Source of the DNA: Aquincola tertiaricarbonis
Lineage (GTDB): Bacteria; Pseudomonadota; Gammaproteobacteria; Burkholderiales; Burkholderiaceae_C
NCBI RefSeq assembly: GCF_023573145.1
Contig: NZ_CP097636.1
Span: 1,488,001-1,552,000, forward strand
DNA: 64,000 bases
Reading direction: 5' to 3'
Within the stretch, counting starts at the first letter, position 1. The number at the start of each line of letters is the position of its first letter. Below the pieces are notes generated by a model, which did no database searches, was not told the DNA's origin, and was given only the letters and a program-made list of their open reading frames with translations. Shown one piece after another: positions 8,819 through 16,512 of this stretch. The translations under genes were made by a program, and so were the position numbers.

Positions 8819-9669
8819 GCCGCCTTCCTTTCTTCCAGGGCGATGACGTTCTGCGCCGCATCGGCCGCGGTGCGCGCTTCGGCGATGCGCAGGCGCAGCT
8901 CCTGCACCAGCGCCGACACCTCGGGCGCGTAGCTCATGGCCAGCGTGCGGGGTCGCGCAAAAGGCACTGCGCGGTCTTCCAGGATGCGGCCGGGGCGCGA
9001 GCTCATCACGCAGATGCGCGTGGCCAGGTAGGCGGCTTCGCGCAGGTCGTGCGTGACCAGCAGCACCGTGGGCCGCTTGTCCATCCACAGCTGCTGGGTC
9101 AGCGACCACAGCTCTTCGCGGGTGAAGGAATCGAGCGCGCCGAAGGGCTCGTCGAGCAGCAGCAGCTGCGGCTCATGGATCAGCGCGCGGCACAAGGAGG
9201 CCCGCTGCAGCATGCCGCCCGACAGCTGCCAGGGCCGCTTGTCGCCAAAGCCCTTCAGCCCCACCTGGGCCAGCAGCGCCTCGGCGCGCTCGGCGTATTC
9301 GCCGCGCTTTTTCTTCGCATAGTGCTGGCGGAAGGGCTCGACGATCTTCAGCGGGATCATCACGTTGTCGCGGATGCTCAGCCACGGCAGCATCGTCGGG
9401 TTCTGGAAGGCCAGGCCGATGCGCGTCTTGCCCGACTGCTGGCTGCTGGGGCTTTCGCGGCCGCCCACGATCAGCCCGCCCGAGCTGGGCTGCAACAGCC
9501 CGGCCACCAGCTTGAGGATGGTGGACTTGCCGCAGCCGCTGGGGCCCACCAGCGCCACGAAGTCACCCTGCGCGATGCGCAGGTTGGTGCGGTCCAGCGC
9601 CAGCGTGGCATTGGCCTGTGCGCCGTAGCGCACCGTCACGTCGGCCAGGTCGATGAAGGGTTGGGTCAT
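8815..9669 (-). CDS. ABC transporter ATP-binding protein (SsuB/TauB/ThiZ type)
   Basis: Encodes 284 aa. Walker A is GPSGCGKST (about 42-50), the signature is LSGGMLQRASLCRAL, Walker B is LLLLDEPFGALD and the switch His is in LLVTHDLREAA. The Q-loop lies in LAFQNPTMLPWLS, typical of the nitrate/sulfonate/thiamine-precursor family. The start overlaps the stop of the ring-opening hydrolase gene (ATGA) and its stop overlaps the permease start (ATGA), so translation of the three is coupled. It powers uptake of the operon's heterocyclic substrate together with the permease and either of two periplasmic binding proteins. Confidence 0.94.
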   Translation of the reverse strand: MTQPFIDLADVTVRYGAQANATLALDRTNLRIAQGDFVALVGPSGCGKSTILKLVAGLLQPSSGGLIVGGRESPSSQQSGKTRIGLAFQNPTMLPWLSIRDNVMIPLKIVEPFRQHYAKKKRGEYAERAEALLAQVGLKGFGDKRPWQLSGGMLQRASLCRALIHEPQLLLLDEPFGALDSFTREELWSLTQQLWMDKRPTVLLVTHDLREAAYLATRICVMSSRPGRILEDRAVPFARPRTLAMSYAPEVSALVQELRLRIAEARTAADAAQNVIALEERKAA

Positions 9670-10820
9670 GCGGCGTCCTTCAGTTGCAGGATGGCGGCCA
9701 CCGGGCCACCGCCGGCCGGGCCCTGGTGCTCGGCACCGCCCGAGACGTACAGCGCGCTGTGCCCGGCGATGGACGCCAGCACGCCGCCCACCGCCGCCCG
9801 CGCATGGCGCGTGGCATTGATGTCGGAGTCGTTGAGCATGGTGTGGCGCTGGCCGCGCACCAGGCCGTCGGGGCTGGCCTCGGCCTTGGCCAGCAGGTTC
9901 ACCAGCCGGCCTGCGTCAGGGTCCGTGTCGCGGTCCATGTCCAGGTCGAAGCGCTCGCGCAGCAGCGTGCGCACCGCGGCCGCGTCCACCGCATCGCGCA
10001 TCACCGTGTGGGCGATGCGGTACGGTGAAGCGGCGCCGGCGGCTTCGCCCAGCACGATCACCACGTTGTGGTCCAGCTCGATGCCGGCTGAGGCCGAGGC
10101 ACGGCCCGAGAAGAGCGACCAGTCGCGCAGCACAGCGGCATCGTCCACCCGGTCGGCGGGCACTTCGTCCAGCGCCAGCGCCACGCCCAGGGCCGAAGCG
10201 CCGCGCGAATAGCCCATCGATTCATAGGTGTCGCGGGTGCGGGGCTCGTGCCCTTCGGCCAGCGCCTGCTGCACCCTGGCCGAGGTGAGCAGCGGGCATT
10301 TCACCTGCACGAAGTGCACGTCCTGCACGCGCTGGATGCCGGCCTCGGCCATGGCCGCCCGCACCGCCTGCGCAGTGGCTTCGATCTGCGGCATGCGGCC
10401 CAGTTCGTGCGGCGCGAAGTCGCGGGTGTGCGCGGTGCCGATCACCAGGCGCGGCGCACCTTCAGCGCGAGGCGCGACCCCTTCCAGCCAGCGGCGGGTG
10501 AACACGGTGAAGTGCGGTGACAGCACACCCTCGGTGCCGCCCGACATCACCAGCGCCACGCGCTGGGCGGCCTGTGCCGGCGTGCAGCCCAGGTGCGGCG
10601 CCAGCAGCTGGCTCCAGGCCATGCTGGCGTACTCGCGCGTGTGGTCGTTGACGCAGCCGTTGCCTTCGGTCTTGCCCATCACCGCGACGATGTCGGCGGG
10701 CACCAACGTGCCGGCGTCGACCAAGGCCTGCACCCCCGACAGGTCGCCCGGGCCGCTGCAGGCGATGCGGTGCACGCCCACGCGTTGCTGGCGCGCCGGG
10801 CCGCCCTGAACGCCGCTCAT
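9666..10820 (-). CDS. Cyanuric acid amidohydrolase/barbiturase family ring-opening amidohydrolase
   Basis: ATG at 10820 (ATGA overlap with the preceding gene), 384 aa. It belongs to the small AtzD/TrzD/barbiturase family built of three tandem repeats, each giving a Ser-Lys pair and an Arg to a threefold active site. Candidates by alignment from memory with AtzD: repeat 1 K50 in MGKTEGNGCVND, R62 and S93 in VMSGGTEG; repeat 2 K174 in QVKCPLL, R206 and S243 or S245 in SGRASASAG; repeat 3 K312, R338 or R341 in NATRHARA, and S360 in YVSGGAEHQGP. The enzyme hydrolyses an amide in cyanuric acid (giving carboxybiuret, then biuret) or barbiturate (giving ureidomalonate). Sequence alone does not settle which, but the cysteine hydrolase in the same operon fits the next step of either route. 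Confidence 0.87.
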   Translation of the reverse strand: MSGVQGGPARQQRVGVHRIACSGPGDLSGVQALVDAGTLVPADIVAVMGKTEGNGCVNDHTREYASMAWSQLLAPHLGCTPAQAAQRVALVMSGGTEGVLSPHFTVFTRRWLEGVAPRAEGAPRLVIGTAHTRDFAPHELGRMPQIEATAQAVRAAMAEAGIQRVQDVHFVQVKCPLLTSARVQQALAEGHEPRTRDTYESMGYSRGASALGVALALDEVPADRVDDAAVLRDWSLFSGRASASAGIELDHNVVIVLGEAAGAASPYRIAHTVMRDAVDAAAVRTLLRERFDLDMDRDTDPDAGRLVNLLAKAEASPDGLVRGQRHTMLNDSDINATRHARAAVGGVLASIAGHSALYVSGGAEHQGPAGGGPVAAILQLKDAA

Positions 10821-12319
10821 GCCGCCTCCTTCGTGATGCCGCGCGCGAAGCCCGTGCCTTCGAAGGCGCCCGGGTCGGTGGGCACCGCGGTGGGCGGCAC
10901 GCCGGCCGGCGTCTGCAGCACGGCGCTGGTGTAGTGCTCGGTGTTGCGCGGGCGCGGCGTGGGCATGCGCTGCACCGGCTTGACCGGCTGGCCCCAGCCC
11001 GAGGCTTCGGTGACCAGCCGGCCGTCGCGCATCACGAAGCGGCCGCGCACCAGGGTGTGGATGGGCGCACCGTGCACGCTGCGGCCGTTCCACGGCGAGA
11101 TCTTGCTGATCGACTGCAGACGCCCCTGCGACAGCACCGCGCGGCGGTCCATGTCCACCACCGCGATGTCGGCATGCGCGCCCACGGCCAGCACACCCTT
11201 GGTGCCGTACAGGCCCCAGGCCTTGGCGGGGGCGGCAGCGCTCCACTTCACGTAGTCCATCAGCGTAGCGCGCTGGCGGTTCACCTCGGTCAGCATCAGC
11301 GGCATCTGGGTTTCCACCCCGGGAAAGCCGCAGTCGCATTGCCAGATGCTCTCGCGCGTCTTCTCCTCGGGGCTGTGCGGCGCATGGTCGGTGGCGATCA
11401 TGTCGATGGTGCCGTCCATCAGCGCGTCCCACAGCGGCTGGTTGTGGCGCTCTTCGCGGATGGGCGGGTTCAGCCGCAGGATGCCGCCCAGGCCCAGCAT
11501 GTCGCGGGTGTTGAGCAGCAGGTACTGCGGGCAGGTTTCCACCGTCACGTCCACGCCACGCAGCTTGGCCGCGCGCAGCACGAAGAGGGAATCGGCCGCG
11601 CTGTGGTGGGCGATGTGCACCCGGGCGCCGGTCCACTCGGCCAGCGTCAGCACGCGGCCGATGGCCTCGATCTCGGCCACTGCCGGGCGTGACGCCAGGT
11701 GGGCCAGCGGGTCGATGCGGCCGGCGGCTTCCAGCCGGTGCTGGCGGCGCGCCATGATGGACGAGTTCTCAGCATGCACCACGGTGCGGATGCCCAGCGG
11801 CGCCAGCTTCTCGAAGCCCTCCAGCAGCGCGCCGTCGCTGGGCGCGGGCAGGTTGCCGAAGGTGTTGCCGACGAAGGCCTTGAAGCTGGTCACGCCCGCT
11901 TCCAGCAGGGCTTCCAGCCGGTCTATCGTGTCGTCGCCCAGCAGGCCGTGGATGCCGTAGTCCACGTAGGAGGCCTCGGCCGCCTTCTGCTTCAGCCGCA
12001 GGGCTTCCAGCGTGCCGGTGGGCGGGTTGGTGTTGGGCATCTCGAACACCGTGGTCACGCCGCCGCAGGCCGCGGCGGCGGAGCCGGTCTTCCAGGTTTC
12101 CTTGTGCGGATAGCCGGGGTCGCGGAAGTGCACGTGGCTGTCGATGGCGCCGGGCAGCAGGTACTGTCCGTCGGCGCGCAGCTCTTCGCGGGCCGAGGGC
12201 ATCAGGTCGTCGTGGCCGATGGCCACGATGCGGCCGCCTTCGATGGCGATGGAAGCATCGACGATCTGCTCGGGCGAGACGATGCGGCCGCCGCGGATGA
12301 CGAGGTCTGCGTTGCTCAT
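10817..12319 (-). CDS. Dihydroorotase/allantoinase/dihydropyrimidinase-like cyclic amidohydrolase
   Basis: Encodes 500 aa from the ATG at 12319. Binuclear metal ligands are visible: H62-x-H64 in IDSHVHFRDPG, K147 (carboxylated Lys) in TSFKAF, H182 in VVHAENS, His 238/239 in HIAHHSA and the Asp in IATDHAPHSPEE. The HFRDPG box and the EMPNTNPPT segment resemble dihydroorotase and allantoinase more than hydantoinase. The enzyme opens or closes a cyclic ureide or imide ring. pyrC is usually elsewhere and shorter, so a catabolic job is likely. Lys in place of a mononuclear site supports metal-dependent hydrolysis. The C-terminal 50 residues (NTEHYTSAVLQTP) extend beyond the usual end. It is coupled to the ring-opening hydrolase by an ATGA overlap and starts 13 bases after the SDR gene. 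Confidence 0.85.
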   Translation of the reverse strand: MSNADLVIRGGRIVSPEQIVDASIAIEGGRIVAIGHDDLMPSAREELRADGQYLLPGAIDSHVHFRDPGYPHKETWKTGSAAAACGGVTTVFEMPNTNPPTGTLEALRLKQKAAEASYVDYGIHGLLGDDTIDRLEALLEAGVTSFKAFVGNTFGNLPAPSDGALLEGFEKLAPLGIRTVVHAENSSIMARRQHRLEAAGRIDPLAHLASRPAVAEIEAIGRVLTLAEWTGARVHIAHHSAADSLFVLRAAKLRGVDVTVETCPQYLLLNTRDMLGLGGILRLNPPIREERHNQPLWDALMDGTIDMIATDHAPHSPEEKTRESIWQCDCGFPGVETQMPLMLTEVNRQRATLMDYVKWSAAAPAKAWGLYGTKGVLAVGAHADIAVVDMDRRAVLSQGRLQSISKISPWNGRSVHGAPIHTLVRGRFVMRDGRLVTEASGWGQPVKPVQRMPTPRPRNTEHYTSAVLQTPAGVPPTAVPTDPGAFEGTGFARGITKEAA

Positions 12320-12332
12320 GCTCGGCCGCTCC

Positions 12333-13124
12333 TCACAGCATCGCCCAGCCGCCGTCGACCGGCAGGTCGACACCGGTGATCTGCCGCGACACGTCGCTGG
12401 CCATGAAGAGGCAGGCGTTGGCCACGTCGGCATCCAGCGTCACGCGCTTGAGCGCGTAGTCGTCGGCATGGCGCTGCATCGCCTCTTCCAGCGTGATGCC
12501 CAGCTTGGCGGCCATGTTGGCGCACACCTTCTCGCGAAAGCGCGGGCCATCGACCATGCCCGGGGCCACGCAGTTGACGTTGATGTTGTGGGCGCCGGCT
12601 TCCAGCGCCATGCTCTTGGTGAGGCCGCGCAGGCCCCACTTCGAGGCTGAATAGGCCACCCGGCCCGCGCGCCCGCGCATGCCGAAGGTGCCGCCCACGT
12701 TGACGATCTTGCCGCCGCGCTGCCGGATCATTGCCGGCAGCACCGCATGCATGGTGTTGAAGCAGCCGGTCATGTTCAGCTCGACGATGTCGTTGAACTC
12801 GTCGGCCGTGGTCTCCCAGCCGGTCTTGCCGATGGGGCCGGAGCCGCCGGCCACGTTCACCAGGATGTCGATCCGGCCGAACTGCTCCAGCGCATGGCGG
12901 GCCAGGGCTTCGGTCTGCGTGGCGTCCACCAGGTCGCAGGCCACCACGATGGCCTGCACGCCCAGCGCGCGGGCCTCCGCGGCCACCGGTTCGATGGCAC
13001 GGGTGTCGCGGCCGGCCAGCACCAGCTGGCAGCCTTCTTCGGCAAAGGCCAGCGTCACGGCGCGGCCCATGCCCTTGGCGGGGCCGGTGATCACGGCCAC
13101 CTTGTTCTTCAGGTTCAGGTTCAT
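12333..13124 (-). CDS. Short-chain dehydrogenase/reductase with altered catalytic serine
   Basis: Encodes 263 aa, a classical SDR. The cofactor motif is TGPAKGMG (13-20), with NVAGG near 90, the N118-equivalent in ELNMTG, catalytic Y158-x-x-x-K162 in AYSASK, and APGMV. R40 in AGRDTR suggests either NAD or NADP. The catalytic Ser, normally 13 residues before the Tyr, is G145 here (NVGGTFG), with T146 next to it. Activity may therefore be altered or use Thr. It sits between a binding-protein gene (36 bases upstream) and the cyclic amidohydrolase (13 bases downstream). An oxidoreductase role on a ring or ring-opened alcohol/ketone is inferred. Confidence 0.88.
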   Translation of the reverse strand: MNLNLKNKVAVITGPAKGMGRAVTLAFAEEGCQLVLAGRDTRAIEPVAAEARALGVQAIVVACDLVDATQTEALARHALEQFGRIDILVNVAGGSGPIGKTGWETTADEFNDIVELNMTGCFNTMHAVLPAMIRQRGGKIVNVGGTFGMRGRAGRVAYSASKWGLRGLTKSMALEAGAHNINVNCVAPGMVDGPRFREKVCANMAAKLGITLEEAMQRHADDYALKRVTLDADVANACLFMASDVSRQITGVDLPVDGGWAML

Positions 13125-13160
13125 TGGGGGGGTCTCGGTGCAGGGCGTTGAAGGGCGGGC

Positions 13161-14201
13161 TCAGAACAGCTTGGCGGGCCGTTGCTCGCGCGGCGGCAGG
13201 AAGCTGCGGTCGAACACCTCGGCAGAGGCGGGCGTGCGGGCCAGCTGGTTGGCATCGACCAGGATCTCGATGCCGCGGGCCAGGCGCTTGTCGTCCACGT
13301 CACCCAGGCCAATGCGGGCCACCTCGGGGTGGCTCATGTCGTTGCGCAGCGTGGCCAGCAGGCGCTCCTTCTCCACCTCGCGCTTGAGCAGCGGCTCGCG
13401 CTTCATCACCGCGTCGATGCCGGCGTCGGGGTTGGCGATCACGTCGGCAATGGCTCGGTTGAGCGCCTTCACGAAGCCGGCCACGGCCTGCGGGTTGTCC
13501 TTCACGAAGGGGCGCGAGAAGAACACCGCGTTGCTGTACAGGTCCATGCCGTGCGCGCCGTAGCGGATGAAGCGCAGGTCCTTGGCCGGGTCCATGCCCA
13601 TGGCCTTGGCGCTGAAGCTCACGGTGGTCACGTAGCCGAAGGTGGCGTCCACCTGGTCGCGCGCCAGCATCTGCTCACGCAGGTTGGGCGCCATGTTGGT
13701 GATCTTCACCTTGGTGGCGTCCAGCTTCGCCAGCTTGGCGAAGGCCGGGAACAGCTTGAGCGCGCCGTCGTTGGCGGGGCCGCCCACGGTCTTGCCTTCC
13801 AGGTCGGCCGGGCCCTTGATGGGGCTGTCCTGTTTCACCACGATGGTGAAGGGCGGCGTGTTGTAGAGCATGTACACGCCCACCGGCGCTTCGGCCGGGC
13901 GCTTGGTGGCCAGGTCGATCACGGCGTTGAGGTCGCCGAAGCCGGCCTGGTAGGCGCCCGAGGCCACCTTGGGGATGGAGGCGGCCGAGCCCTCGCCCTG
14001 GTCGATCTCCACGTCCAGCCCTTCGGCCTTGAAGTAGCCCTTGTCCTGCGCCAGGAAGAACCAGGCCTGCGGGCCTTCGTACTTCCAGTTCAGCACCATC
14101 TTGATCTTGGTGGTCTGGGCCTGCGCGCCCAGGGGCAGCAGGGCGATGGTGGCGGCCAGGCTGGCCAGGGCCAGCGTCGCCAGACGGCGGGAGGTGTTCA
14201 T
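13161..14201 (-). CDS. NMT1/THI5-like periplasmic substrate-binding protein, copy 1
   Basis: ATG at 14201 overlaps the stop of the cysteine hydrolase gene (ATGA), 346 aa. The Sec signal peptide is MNTSRRLATLALASLAATIALLPLGAQA, with cleavage before QTTKIK. The mature part has the NMT1/SsuA-type pattern: VLNWKYEGPQAWFFLAQDKGYF, VASGAYQAGFGDLNAV, GKTVGGPANDGALKLFPA and the C-terminal EVFDRSFLPP. Members bind pyrimidines, taurine, nitrate or riboflavin. It is clearly paralogous to the binding protein two genes upstream. With the single permease and ATPase it forms the uptake system of the operon. Confidence 0.92.
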   Translation of the reverse strand: MNTSRRLATLALASLAATIALLPLGAQAQTTKIKMVLNWKYEGPQAWFFLAQDKGYFKAEGLDVEIDQGEGSAASIPKVASGAYQAGFGDLNAVIDLATKRPAEAPVGVYMLYNTPPFTIVVKQDSPIKGPADLEGKTVGGPANDGALKLFPAFAKLAKLDATKVKITNMAPNLREQMLARDQVDATFGYVTTVSFSAKAMGMDPAKDLRFIRYGAHGMDLYSNAVFFSRPFVKDNPQAVAGFVKALNRAIADVIANPDAGIDAVMKREPLLKREVEKERLLATLRNDMSHPEVARIGLGDVDDKRLARGIEILVDANQLARTPASAEVFDRSFLPPREQRPAKLF

Positions 14202-15040
14202 CGGGTGTCCTTCTTCGATGAGGAAATGGCAGGAGCGGGATGCAGCGCGGCGCTGGCCGTCAGGGCCGGGATCAGCGCTTCGGCGGTGCCGACGAAGCCG
14301 TGCAGCTTGTCGACCAGGAAATGGATGGCCCGCGTGACGTAGGCGGGCGAGGGCGTGCCGCAGGCGTCCTTCAGCAGCACGCAGTCGTAGCCCAGGAAGC
14401 TGGCGTCCTGCAGGCTGGCGAAGACGCAGCGGTCGGTGTTGACACCGCCGAACAGCAGCGTGGTGATGCCTTGCTGGCGCAGCAGGCTGTCCAGCTCGTT
14501 GTCCCAGAAGCCGCTGAGGCGGTGCTTGAACACGCTCAGGTCGCCGGCGGCCACCGGCAGCTCGGCCACCACCTGCGCGCCCCAGCTGCCGGCCACCACG
14601 CTGGGCCCGTGGTCCAGCGGCGAGGCCTGGGCATAGCCCACGCCCTGCCGGCCATCGGCATCGGGGCGCATGGCCTTGTACTGGAGCACCGGGCTCAGGT
14701 TGGCCGCATCGGGGCGCACGCCCCAGTTGAGCCACACCACGCGGCCGCCGGCATGGCGCCAGGCCGGCAGCAACTCGGTCAGCACCGGGATGGGCTTGCG
14801 GGTGGCGCGCATGCTCACGCCCTTCTGCGCGAACCAGCCTTTGGGGTGGCAGAAGTCGTTTTGCATGTCCACCACCACCAGCGCGCTGCGGTGCACGTCC
14901 AGCTCCACCACGTCGGTGTGCGTGGCCAGCCGCACCGGCCGCGGCGGCACCGGCGGGCGCACCAGGCTCACGGCCTCGCGCGATCCCGTCCAGGCCGTGG
15001 CGGCGCTGGCGCCGTAGCGGCGCGTGCGGGCGGGGCTCAT
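14198..15040 (-). CDS. Isochorismatase-like cysteine hydrolase (biuret hydrolase/RutB-like)
   Basis: Encodes 280 aa. The catalytic triad of the isochorismatase-like cysteine hydrolases is complete: D58 in LVVVDMQNDFC, K172 in FKHRLSGFWD and C205 in GGVNTDRCVFASLQDASFLGYD, with the cis-peptide region just before the Cys. Family members hydrolyse ureido and amide bonds (biuret, ureidoacrylate, N-carbamoylsarcosine). Next to a cyanuric acid hydrolase/barbiturase, the expected step is biuret to allophanate or ureidomalonate to malonate. The first 45 residues are a basic, Pro-rich extension of unclear role, and a later start is possible. The gene lies between the two binding-protein genes, overlapping each by ATGA. 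Confidence 0.87.
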   Translation of the reverse strand: MSPARTRRYGASAATAWTGSREAVSLVRPPVPPRPVRLATHTDVVELDVHRSALVVVDMQNDFCHPKGWFAQKGVSMRATRKPIPVLTELLPAWRHAGGRVVWLNWGVRPDAANLSPVLQYKAMRPDADGRQGVGYAQASPLDHGPSVVAGSWGAQVVAELPVAAGDLSVFKHRLSGFWDNELDSLLRQQGITTLLFGGVNTDRCVFASLQDASFLGYDCVLLKDACGTPSPAYVTRAIHFLVDKLHGFVGTAEALIPALTASAALHPAPAISSSKKDTR

Positions 15041-16113
15041 TTCAGCGTCAGCTGGCGTTCGGCCAGCGGCGGCAGGAAGCGGCGGTCGAACACCTCGGCC
15101 GGGGCCGGTGCACGCGGCAGGTCGAAGGCCTGCTGCACCTGGCCGATGGCCTTGGCCAGGCGTTCATCCAGCACGTCGCCCACGCCGATGCGCTGTGTCT
15201 CGGGCGTGATCACCACCTGGCGCAGCGCGTACAGCAGGCGCCGCTTCTCCAGCGACTTGTTGATCAGTGGCTCCTGCCTGGCCAGCGCTTCGATGGCGGC
15301 ATCGGGGTCGGCCACCGCATCGCGCACACCCTGGTGGATGGCGCGCACCAGGCCGGCCACCACCTGGGGCTTGTCCTTCAGCAGCGTGGGCGACACCAGC
15401 ACGCCGTTGCCATACAGCGCAATGCCGTGGTCCGCGTAGTGGAACCAGCGGATGTCCTTGTCGGGGTCGATGCGCTGGCCCACCAGGTTCAGGTAGCTGG
15501 TGACCGAGAACACCGCCGAGGCCTCCACCTGGTCGGTCAGCAGCATCTGCTCCTGCAGGTTGGGCGCCATGTGGCTCCAGGTCACCTTGCCGGCGTCGAT
15601 GCCGTTCAACTCGGCCAGCGCCGGGAACATCTTCATCGCGGCGCCGCCGGCCGGCGAGCCGATGGTGCGGCCCTGCAGATCCTTCAGGCTTTTGATGGGG
15701 CTGCCCGCCTTGACCATGATGGCGAAGGGCGCGCGGTTGTAGACCATGTACACCATCACCGGCACGCTGCCGGCCGGGCGGGTGGCAGCGTTCTGGATGA
15801 TGGCGTTGATGTCGCCGAAACCGGCCTGGTAGCTGCCGGCCATCACCTTGGTGACGGCATTGGCCGAGCCGTCGCCGGTGTCGATCTGCAGGTCGATCTT
15901 TTCCTTGGCGAAGTAGCCGCGCTCCTGCGCCAGGTAGTACCAGGCGTGCACGCCTTGCAGCTTCCAGTCGAGCACGAACTTCAGCGGCGTGGTCTGCGCC
16001 TGGGCGGCCAGACCCAGCGTGGCCAGCGTGGTGGCCGTGACCCAGCGGCGCAGCGTGGCGCGCAGGCGGCTCGTGTCGGGGGTGCAGGGCGTGGGGCGGC
16101 GGGTCAACAGCAC
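15037..16113 (-). CDS. NMT1/THI5-like periplasmic substrate-binding protein, copy 2 (first gene of operon)
   Basis: Encodes 358 aa. The signal region is long (MLLTRRPTPCTPDTSRLRAT then RRWVTATTLATLGLAAQAQ); translation might start at the internal GTG of VTATTL. The mature part, with LDWKLQGVHAWYYLAQERGYF, MAGSYQAGFGDINAII and EVFDRRFLPP, parallels copy 1 closely, so the two arose by duplication. Ligand-pocket segments differ (GRTIGSPAGGAAMKMFPA against GKTVGGPANDGALKLFPA), which would suit two related ligands sharing one permease. It is the promoter-proximal gene and faces the divergent LysR gene across 399 bases that carry palindromes. Confidence 0.92.
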   Translation of the reverse strand: MLLTRRPTPCTPDTSRLRATLRRWVTATTLATLGLAAQAQTTPLKFVLDWKLQGVHAWYYLAQERGYFAKEKIDLQIDTGDGSANAVTKVMAGSYQAGFGDINAIIQNAATRPAGSVPVMVYMVYNRAPFAIMVKAGSPIKSLKDLQGRTIGSPAGGAAMKMFPALAELNGIDAGKVTWSHMAPNLQEQMLLTDQVEASAVFSVTSYLNLVGQRIDPDKDIRWFHYADHGIALYGNGVLVSPTLLKDKPQVVAGLVRAIHQGVRDAVADPDAAIEALARQEPLINKSLEKRRLLYALRQVVITPETQRIGVGDVLDERLAKAIGQVQQAFDLPRAPAPAEVFDRRFLPPLAERQLTLK

Positions 16114-16174
16114 GGGTCAGGCTCCGTCATCGTGGATGACGCGGTGGCTTGCACCGCCCGTGCCGGAAACGCGT

Positions 16175-16190
16175 TTTCAGCGTGCTGAAA
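16175..16190. promoter_or_regulatory. Perfect 16-base palindrome upstream of operon
   Basis: TTTCAGC-GT-GCTGAAA, 7-base arms with a 2-base centre. It lies 62 bases upstream of the first operon start codon, close to where the core promoter would be. It differs in sequence from the TTGCCG sites, so it may bind another regulator or be a LysR activation half. Confidence 0.5.
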
Positions 16191-16213
16191 GCCTGCCTTT
16201 TCGAGCCAGCGGT

Positions 16214-16230
16214 GTTGCCGTATCGGCAAC
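16214..16230. promoter_or_regulatory. Candidate LysR recognition site 1
   Basis: GTTGCCG-TAT-CGGCAAC is a perfect inverted repeat with 7-base arms. Inside it is a T-N11-A motif (TGCCGTATCGGCA), the LysR-family signature. It lies about 100 bases upstream of the first operon gene, a usual distance for an activation site. Confidence 0.65.
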
Positions 16231-16419
16231 GGTATGGCGCCGGCCCGCGCGGGCATTGGGCTGGCGCGTGGCAGGGTGGTGGCCGATGGCCCGGCAGGCG
16301 AGGGGGCCGGGCGATGCCGGCGAACGCCTGGGCATGCCAGCCTGCGGCGCCGGCGCGGCGGGCGCGCCCCGATCTGGTTCCGCGCCAGCCCGTGACAGGC
16401 CTGTTCCTGGTGCGCGCTG

Positions 16420-16434
16420 TTGCCATTTCGGGCA
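16420..16434. promoter_or_regulatory. Candidate LysR recognition site 2
   Basis: TTGCCATTTCGGGCA resembles site 1 (TTGCCGTATCGGCAA) at 11 of 15 positions. It lies about 80 bases before the lysR start, where binding could repress lysR itself. Confidence 0.45.
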
Positions 16435-16451
16435 CCCGTGTTCACGCACCG

Positions 16452-16466
16452 ATGCCGTTTCGGCTA
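16452..16466. promoter_or_regulatory. Candidate LysR recognition site 3
   Basis: ATGCCGTTTCGGCTA resembles site 1 at 12 of 15 positions and keeps the TGCCG/CGGC core as an inverted repeat with a TTT centre. It lies 46 bases upstream of the lysR start. Confidence 0.45.
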
Positions 16467-16512
16467 CGGTCGCACGGCGCCGCATGGCACTGAACCTGCT
16501 GCACGGCGGCGC

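Larger units (their letters stand above)
16114..16512. promoter_or_regulatory. Divergent control region of the heterocycle operon and lysR
   Basis: These 399 bases hold no convincing gene. They separate the leftward eleven-gene operon from the rightward LysR gene. They contain two perfect inverted repeats near the operon side and two imperfect relatives near the regulator side, listed separately. No promoter hexamers stand out at this GC content. Short frames crossing it are Pro/Arg/Ala-rich shadows. Confidence 0.7.

Noticed and set aside
5411-16113. Assigning the operon firmly to oxidative uracil/thymine degradation
   Set aside because: No uracil/thymine dehydrogenase is present and the ring-opening family includes cyanuric acid hydrolases, so the substrate is left open.
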